A stretch of 10,008 nt of DNA from Chitinophagales bacterium (lineage in GTDB: Bacteria > Bacteroidota > Bacteroidia > Chitinophagales > Chitinophagaceae): the NCBI GenBank assembly GCA_015654495.1, contig JAATGW010000336.1, forward strand, positions 1 through 10,008. Reading direction: 5' to 3'. Shown piece by piece: positions 5,731 through 10,008 of this stretch. How positions within the stretch are numbered: the stretch's first letter is position 1; every line of letters starts with the position of its first letter. The notes below the pieces were generated by a model. That model saw only the letters and a program-made list of their open reading frames with translations. It ran no database searches and was not told the origin of the DNA. A program made the translations under genes and the position numbers.

Positions 5731-7260
5731 ATGAAATTACTAAGTCCTGCTATTTCACGTTTAGCGCGGATGCGGATGTGGCGCATCGAAGCCTGGATGG
5801 ATCATCCGGTCGAATCCCAGCGTGAAGTTCTGCAGGACCTTGTTACCTCGGCGCAGTATACCGAATTCGGAAGAAAATACCATTTCTCAAAGCTCTTTTC
5901 AGCGAAATCTTTCAAGGAAGAAGTTCCGATTCATGAATATGAGGATCTCAAACCTTATATAGAAAGGATAATGCAGGGCGAACAGAATGTACTCTGGAAT
6001 ACGCCTCAGTACTGGTTTGCCAAGAGCAGCGGAACAACATCAGATAAAAGTAAATTCATTCCTGTAAGTGATGAAAGTCTGGAAGACTGTCATTACCGCG
6101 CGGCCAAGGATGTGGTTGCGATGTATTATAATTTCTTTCCCGATTCAGATCTTCTTACAGGAAAAGGATTGGTGATTGGTGGAAGCCATACCGTGCATTC
6201 CTTAAATGACGAAACCCATTTCGGCGATCTGAGTGCTGTACTCTTACAGAATTCGCCCTTCTGGGGAAGCTGGATCCGGACACCGGAAAACAGCATTGCC
6301 TTAATGGATGAATGGGAGCAGAAAATCGAAAAACTTGCACACAGCACCATACAGGAAAACGTTACTTCCATTTCAGGGGTTCCCACCTGGACCATCATAC
6401 TCTTTCAACGTATTCTTGAAATTACCGGCAGAAAAAATATGCTGGAAGTTTGGCCAAATCTTGAACTCTATAATCACGGCGGAGTATCGTTTGTGCCATA
6501 CCGTGAACAGTTCCGCAGACTTATAGGTGGACACATCCACTATCTTGAAAAATACAACGCAAGCGAAGGGTTTTTTGCTGCGCAGTATCATCCGGATGAT
6601 GAAGGCATGTTACTGTTTACAGATCACGGAATTTTTATGGAGTTTATGCCGGTAGAAGAATATGGCAGCCGTAGTCCGCAAACCATCGGATTACAGGATG
6701 TTGAAACGGGTAAAAATTATGCTCCGGTTATTAGTACTAATGGTGGCCTTTGGCGTTACCTGATAGGTGATACAATCCAGTTTATCAGCAGGTATCCGTT
6801 CCGCATTAAAGTAACAGGACGGCTCAAGCATTTCATAAATGCCTTCGGCGAAGAGTTGATCGCTGACAATTCAGATCGTGCGATTGCTGTGGCCTGCGAA
6901 AACACAGGCGCCGTGGTGAAAGACTATACTGCAGGACCGGTTTATTTCAGCGAGGCAGGAAATGGTGCACATGAATGGCTTGTGGAATTTGAAAAAGAAC
7001 CCATCGACCTGCAGCATTTTGTATATGAACTTGATTCAGCACTTAAAAATGTAAACAGCGACTACGAAGCGAAAAGACATAAGGATATTGCTTTAAGAAT
7101 GCCTTTGATCAAACCATTGCAAAAAGGAATGTTTAATTTCTGGCTTAAACAGAAAAACAAATTAGGCGGGCAACACAAAGTTCCGCGATTGAGTAACGAC
7201 CGTTCATTTATTGAAGAAATTCTTTCACTGTCTGCCGATTTTTTGCGTTATTCAGTATAA
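5731..7260 (+). CDS. GH3 auxin-responsive-promoter family acyl-acid-amido synthetase-like protein
   Basis: This 509-residue protein belongs to the GH3 branch of adenylate-forming (ANL) enzymes, which activate a carboxylic acid with ATP and usually join it to an amino acid. Visible motifs: the phosphate-binding SSGTT at 99-103 (context FAKSSGTTSDKSKFIPVS), YNASEG at 275-280, GLWRYLIGD at 339-347, the hinge VTGRLKHFINAFGEEL at 361-376, and a C-terminal GGQHKVPRLS segment at 479-488. The length is close to the bacterial GH3 norm and somewhat shorter than plant enzymes. The reading frame also opens with TTG at 5722. The ATG at 5731 is preferred because MKLLSPAISRLA fits the usual family start. 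The substrate is unknown; nothing here points to auxin. The position just after lptB suggests, but does not prove, a role tied to the envelope or lipids. The family call is firm, the function open. Confidence 0.9.
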   Translation: MKLLSPAISRLARMRMWRIEAWMDHPVESQREVLQDLVTSAQYTEFGRKYHFSKLFSAKSFKEEVPIHEYEDLKPYIERIMQGEQNVLWNTPQYWFAKSSGTTSDKSKFIPVSDESLEDCHYRAAKDVVAMYYNFFPDSDLLTGKGLVIGGSHTVHSLNDETHFGDLSAVLLQNSPFWGSWIRTPENSIALMDEWEQKIEKLAHSTIQENVTSISGVPTWTIILFQRILEITGRKNMLEVWPNLELYNHGGVSFVPYREQFRRLIGGHIHYLEKYNASEGFFAAQYHPDDEGMLLFTDHGIFMEFMPVEEYGSRSPQTIGLQDVETGKNYAPVISTNGGLWRYLIGDTIQFISRYPFRIKVTGRLKHFINAFGEELIADNSDRAIAVACENTGAVVKDYTAGPVYFSEAGNGAHEWLVEFEKEPIDLQHFVYELDSALKNVNSDYEAKRHKDIALRMPLIKPLQKGMFNFWLKQKNKLGGQHKVPRLSNDRSFIEEILSLSADFLRYSV

Positions 7261-7392
7261 TTTCAATTACATACAGATCGCGGGGGGATTCAGAAATCAA
7301 CATTAATCAACACAGATAGGGATATGAAGTCTCCTTCCGGCGGCGCATTATTTAATATATATTGCGGCCAGTTCTGAAATAAATCCGGTAAA
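7261..7392 (+). other. Intergenic gap between the GH3 and fabG-like genes
   Basis: This 132-base gap contains no open frame worth calling and no hairpin terminator. A run of six G (7281-7286) and an A/T-rich stretch ending TATATATTGC (about 7356-7365) are the only notable points. The latter loosely resembles a -7 box but lacks TTTG. The gap is long enough to hold a separate promoter for the reductase gene, but none can be assigned. Confidence 0.4.
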
Positions 7393-8148
7393 ATGAAATT
7401 ACTCGAAAATAAAACCGCCATTATTACAGGAGCCGCCCGTGGAATCGGCGAGGCGATTGCGCTAAAATTTGCCGAACATGGAGCGAATATCGCTTTCACA
7501 TATGTAAGCGATAGCAGTGAGGAAAAAGCACGCGCTCTTGAATTGAAACTTTCGGCAGCAGGCGTAAAAGCCAGGAGCTGGAAAACAAACGCCGCCGACT
7601 ATGCGCAATCGGAAATATTTGTGAGCGAAGTAATAAGGGAATTTGGTACTGTTGACATATGTGTGAATAACGCTGGAATTTCCAAAGACAATCTTCTGCT
7701 TCGCCTTACTCCTGAACAATGGTCAGAAGTTATGGAAGTAAACCTGAAAAGCGTTTATAATATTACCCGCCAGGTAATAAGACCGATGCTTAAAGCAAAA
7801 TCCGGCAGCATTATCAATATGAGTTCGATCATTGGAATAAAAGGAAATGCAGGCCAGTCAAGTTATGCCGCCAGTAAAGCAGGGATTATCGGTTTTACCA
7901 AATCAATTGCTCAGGAACTCGGAAGCCGCAGTATCCGCTGCAATGCAATTGCTCCCGGTTTTATTGAAACGGATATGACCCAATACCTTCAGGAAGGTGA
8001 AATTTCAAAGTCCTTCCTCGATAAAATTCCTTTGGGAAGATTTGGCACATCTGAAGAAGTTTCAAATACAACACTATTCCTCGCATCTGAATTAAGTTCC
8101 TATATCACAGGCCAGGTAATCAGCGTCTGTGGCGGACTTAATACCTAA
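7393..8148 (+). CDS. fabG: FabG-like 3-oxoacyl-[ACP] reductase (short-chain dehydrogenase)
   Basis: This 251-residue classical SDR has the NAD(P)-binding TGAARGIG at 12-19, NNAG at 92-95, the structural N117 in VNLKS, and the catalytic triad S145-Y158-K162 with 13 residues from S to Y as in E. coli FabG. The APGFIETDM segment (187-195) and GxxxEVS...FLASxxSSYITGQ...GG ending are typical of FabG, which reduces 3-oxoacyl-ACP with NADPH in the fatty acid elongation cycle. FabG-like SDRs are numerous and the gene is not beside fabD, fabH, fabF or acpP here. It may therefore be a paralogue acting on another 3-oxoacyl or keto substrate. The ATG at 7393 gives the standard short lead (MKLLENKTAIITG). 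The gene follows GH3 at a distance of 132 bases and is followed by an inverted repeat that starts at its stop codon. Confidence 0.85.
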   Translation: MKLLENKTAIITGAARGIGEAIALKFAEHGANIAFTYVSDSSEEKARALELKLSAAGVKARSWKTNAADYAQSEIFVSEVIREFGTVDICVNNAGISKDNLLLRLTPEQWSEVMEVNLKSVYNITRQVIRPMLKAKSGSIINMSSIIGIKGNAGQSSYAASKAGIIGFTKSIAQELGSRSIRCNAIAPGFIETDMTQYLQEGEISKSFLDKIPLGRFGTSEEVSNTTLFLASELSSYITGQVISVCGGLNT

Positions 8149-8180
8149 GATTTAACAAAAATTGTTAAAAATCTTAACAA
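8147..8180. repeat. A/T-rich inverted repeat with a third TTAACAA unit, after fabG
   Basis: TTTAACAA (8151-8158) and TTGTTAAA (8162-8169) are perfect 8-base arms around AAA. The pairing extends outward through AAGA (8147-8150) with TCTT (8172-8175) across two bulged A. A third copy, TTAACAA, follows at 8174-8180. The stem has almost no G:C pairs and no U-tract, so it is a poor terminator. The threefold half-site looks more like a protein-binding site upstream of the small-protein/SulP pair. Confidence 0.45.
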
Positions 8181-8210
8181 CTCCCGCAAGGATTAAACTC
8201 GTCCAGAAGC

Positions 8211-8218
8211 TAGTTTTG
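8211..8218 (+). promoter_or_regulatory. Candidate -7 element (TAGTTTTG) for the small protein and SulP genes
   Basis: TAGTTTTG matches TAnnTTTG and ends 5 bases before the ATG at 8224, so the transcript would have almost no leader. There is no TTG at the -33 distance. The inverted repeat at 8147-8180 lies just upstream, where an activator or repressor could act. Confidence 0.4.
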
Positions 8219-8223
8219 CACGC

Positions 8224-8520
8224 ATGGCAGGCAAAAAAACCATAGTCCTTATACTGCTGTCTTTATTTTCGTTTCAGCTTCTTCCTGTAAAGCAGGTAGG
8301 TTGCGTAATATACATGAACCAGCTGCTCGAAGAAATGCCTCATAGCACTGAAGGCGATACAGCAAAGTTCAGTGACAGTTTTAAATCAATGGATTGTTTA
8401 TTGCATGCTCACCAGGAAATTCTGCCCGCTTTTGTTTCGACCTCCTTATCGCAATTCCTGAGCGCCGAAATCTACTCCCGGAGTTCTGATGATATTCCAA
8501 CACCGCCCCCCAATTGCTGA
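8224..8520 (+). CDS. Small exported or membrane-anchored protein of unknown function
   Basis: This 98-residue protein is not recognised. MAGKK is followed by a hydrophobic stretch (about residues 6-20, IVLILLSLFSFQLL) that could be a signal peptide or a single anchor; no clear AxA cleavage site or lipobox follows. The rest is soluble, with an acidic and serine-rich tail ending PPPNC. It has three cysteines (C27, C58, C98) and histidines at 40, 61 and 63 (HAH), which would allow metal binding or disulfides, though this is only inference. It lies 71 bases upstream of the SulP gene on the same strand with no terminator seen between them, so co-expression is likely. It is probably real: it has a start preceded by a -7-like box, a coherent exported-protein layout, and no overlapping gene. 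There is no functional call. Confidence 0.65.
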   Translation: MAGKKTIVLILLSLFSFQLLPVKQVGCVIYMNQLLEEMPHSTEGDTAKFSDSFKSMDCLLHAHQEILPAFVSTSLSQFLSAEIYSRSSDDIPTPPPNC

Positions 8521-8591
8521 GCGTTTATTTGAGTCTGGTTGGCGTATTAATTATTTGTTGAAGGGACTTTTTTGTAAAAACAGACTTAAGC

Positions 8592-10008
8592 ATGAAAACA
8601 CTGTTTAAAACAGTCAGGCATGACATTCCGGCATCGATTGTAGTATTACTTGTAGCAATACCGCTGTGTCTTGGTATAGCATTGGGCTCGAAAGCGCCAT
8701 TATTCTCCGGTATCATCGCAGGTATGGTTGGAGGAATTGTTGTTGGGTTGTTGAGTAAATCGCCATTAAGCGTGAGCGGACCGGCTGCAGGCCTTACCGT
8801 TATTGTAGCTGCAGCGATTGCGAAACTCCCGACTTTTGAAGTTTTTTTGCTTGCTGTTGTACTCGCAGGTGTAATTCAATTGGTACTGGGTTATTTCAAA
8901 GCCGGCGTAATAGGAGATTTTGTACCTAATGCGGTTATCAAAGGCATGCTCGCTGCTATTGGAATAATTCTCATATTAAAACAGTTTCCACATCTTGTTG
9001 GTTATGATGAGGATTTTGCAGGCGATGAAAGTTTTGACCAGGGTAATAAGGAAAATACCTTTTCCGGCCTGATCCATGCGCTGAGTGCATTTACACCTGC
9101 TGCAATGATCATAGGAGGCATTTCTTTTTGTATTCTTCTTTTCTGGCAATTGCCACTTATCAGAAAGAGCCGCTTTTTTCAGATGATACCGGCTCCTCTT
9201 GTAGTTGTGGTATTATCTGTAATCGCCAATCAGTTGTTTTTGAATAATTATCAGGGATTTGGTCTGGAATCAAAACATTTGGTTTCACTTCCGGTGGCTA
9301 CGGATATCAATGGTTTTATTTCCTTTTTCACATTTCCTGACTTCTCAGCACTCAATAACTACCAGGTATGGACAGTTGCTTTTACTATTGCTATTGTTGC
9401 CAGCCTCGAAACCCTGTTAAGTATTGAAGCAATTGACAAACTGGATCCGTTTAAAAGAGTTACCCCAACCAACAGAGAATTAAAAGCCCAGGGTGTTGGC
9501 AATCTGGTATCAGGACTATTGGGCGGTATTCCGATCACATCTGTTATCGTCCGCAGTTCAGTAAACCTGAATGCCGGCGGACGCAGTAAATTATCGGCTA
9601 TACTACACGGTATGTTCTTATTGGTATCGGTGATTTTAATTCCAAAAGTATTGAACCTGATACCGCTTTCGGCACTTGCTGCAATCCTCATTCATACAGG
9701 GTTCAAACTTGCAAATATCGGAATGATAAAAGGCTTCTATAAACAGGGCTGGGATCAGTTTGTTCCCTTCGTAGTTACTGTTATCGCCATTTTATTCAGC
9801 GATCTGCTGATAGGTATTGTTATCGGATTGATGGTAGGATTATTCTTTTTAATACAGAGTAATTTCAGGTCTGCAGTTCTGGTGGTAAATAATAACAAGA
9901 ACTATTTATTCCGGTTCCGGAAAGATGTTTCGTTTCTGAACAAACCTATTGTAAAAAGAAAACTGCAGGAAATTCCTGCCAATTCAAGTGTGCTTATTGA
10001 TGCGACCC
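8592..10008 (+). CDS. SulP family inorganic anion transporter (runs off right edge)
   Basis: The ATG at 8592 opens a frame of 472 codons that continues past the window. The protein is strongly hydrophobic, with many membrane helices between about residues 12 and 425. SulP hallmarks are LSVSGPAAGLTVIV at 59-72, DFVPNAVIKGMLAAIG at 109-124, ASLETLLSIEAIDKLDP at 270-286, and NREL-AQGVGN followed by GGIPITSVIVRSSVN-NAGGRSK at about 294-333. After residue 425 the chain becomes soluble (VVNNNKNYLFRFRKDVSF, then SSVLIDAT), as expected for the start of a cytoplasmic STAS-like domain. SulP proteins move sulfate, bicarbonate or other anions, often coupled to sodium or protons; the substrate cannot be read here. 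Bacteroidota SulP genes of this kind are often followed by a beta-carbonic anhydrase gene, which would favour bicarbonate. The small-protein gene lies 71 bases upstream. Confidence 0.92.
   Translation, partial: MKTLFKTVRHDIPASIVVLLVAIPLCLGIALGSKAPLFSGIIAGMVGGIVVGLLSKSPLSVSGPAAGLTVIVAAAIAKLPTFEVFLLAVVLAGVIQLVLGYFKAGVIGDFVPNAVIKGMLAAIGIILILKQFPHLVGYDEDFAGDESFDQGNKENTFSGLIHALSAFTPAAMIIGGISFCILLFWQLPLIRKSRFFQMIPAPLVVVVLSVIANQLFLNNYQGFGLESKHLVSLPVATDINGFISFFTFPDFSALNNYQVWTVAFTIAIVASLETLLSIEAIDKLDPFKRVTPTNRELKAQGVGNLVSGLLGGIPITSVIVRSSVNLNAGGRSKLSAILHGMFLLVSVILIPKVLNLIPLSALAAILIHTGFKLANIGMIKGFYKQGWDQFVPFVVTVIAILFSDLLIGIVIGLMVGLFFLIQSNFRSAVLVVNNNKNYLFRFRKDVSFLNKPIVKRKLQEIPANSSVLIDAT

Noticed and set aside
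8147..8180. Intrinsic terminator of fabG
   Set aside because: The stem has almost no G:C pairs and is not followed by a run of T, so termination there is doubtful; it is kept as an inverted repeat only.
8553..8580. Separate promoter for SulP (TTATTTG and ACTTTTTTG stretches)
   Set aside because: Neither stretch matches TAnnTTTG and no -33/-7 pair has proper spacing.
8532..8586. AGTCTG and CAGACT arms between the small protein gene and SulP
   Set aside because: The arms are only 6 bases and 43 bases apart, which is expected by chance in this much sequence.
9359..9691. A 110-codon minus-strand frame near the right end
   Set aside because: It is antisense to the SulP coding frame, which is continuous through it and carries the conserved ASLETLLS and NREL motifs.

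Overview
The window looks like chromosomal housekeeping DNA from a Bacteroidota bacterium, probably near Chitinophagaceae or Sphingobacteriia. Four things suggest this. The N-terminal part of the first complete protein looks like DUF4369/DUF5106 and is joined to a thioredoxin domain. A large double-parvulin secreted protein follows it. A GH3-type amido synthetase sits next to lptB. Several gene starts are preceded by the Bacteroidota -7 element TAnnTTTG rather than a clear Shine-Dalgarno sequence. I see no rRNA, tRNA, CRISPR array, insertion sequence or phage gene. Base and codon use look even throughout.

Layout, left to right. At 1-241 (minus) lies the N-terminal 80 residues of an RlmD/RumA-type 23S rRNA uracil-C5 methyltransferase, cut by the window edge. 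A divergent intergenic region (242-393) follows. Next come two co-directional genes for exported envelope proteins: a thioredoxin-fold protein (394-1830) and a SurA/PpiC-like prolyl isomerase (1848-3770). metF (3777-4730, minus) converges on the isomerase gene with only 6 bases between the stops. The 163-base divergent region 4731-4893 holds a promoter-like pair for metF with a palindrome between its elements, and a promoter plus leader hairpin for lptB. lptB (4894-5679) is followed by a GH3-family synthetase (5731-7260) and a FabG-like reductase (7393-8148). An A/T-rich inverted repeat separates these from a small exported protein of unknown function (8224-8520) and a SulP anion transporter (8592 to the right edge, incomplete).

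Functional themes are envelope protein folding and redox (thioredoxin-fold protein plus parvulin), LPS export (LptB), acyl metabolism (GH3, FabG), one-carbon/methionine metabolism (MetF), rRNA modification (RlmD) and inorganic anion uptake (SulP). I did not find a clearly novel multi-gene system. The best leads are the unknown small protein upstream of SulP, the GH3 enzyme of unknown substrate beside lptB, a degenerate third parvulin-like region in the isomerase, and operator-like palindromes in two intergenic regions. All functional calls come from reading motifs by eye; no database search was run.
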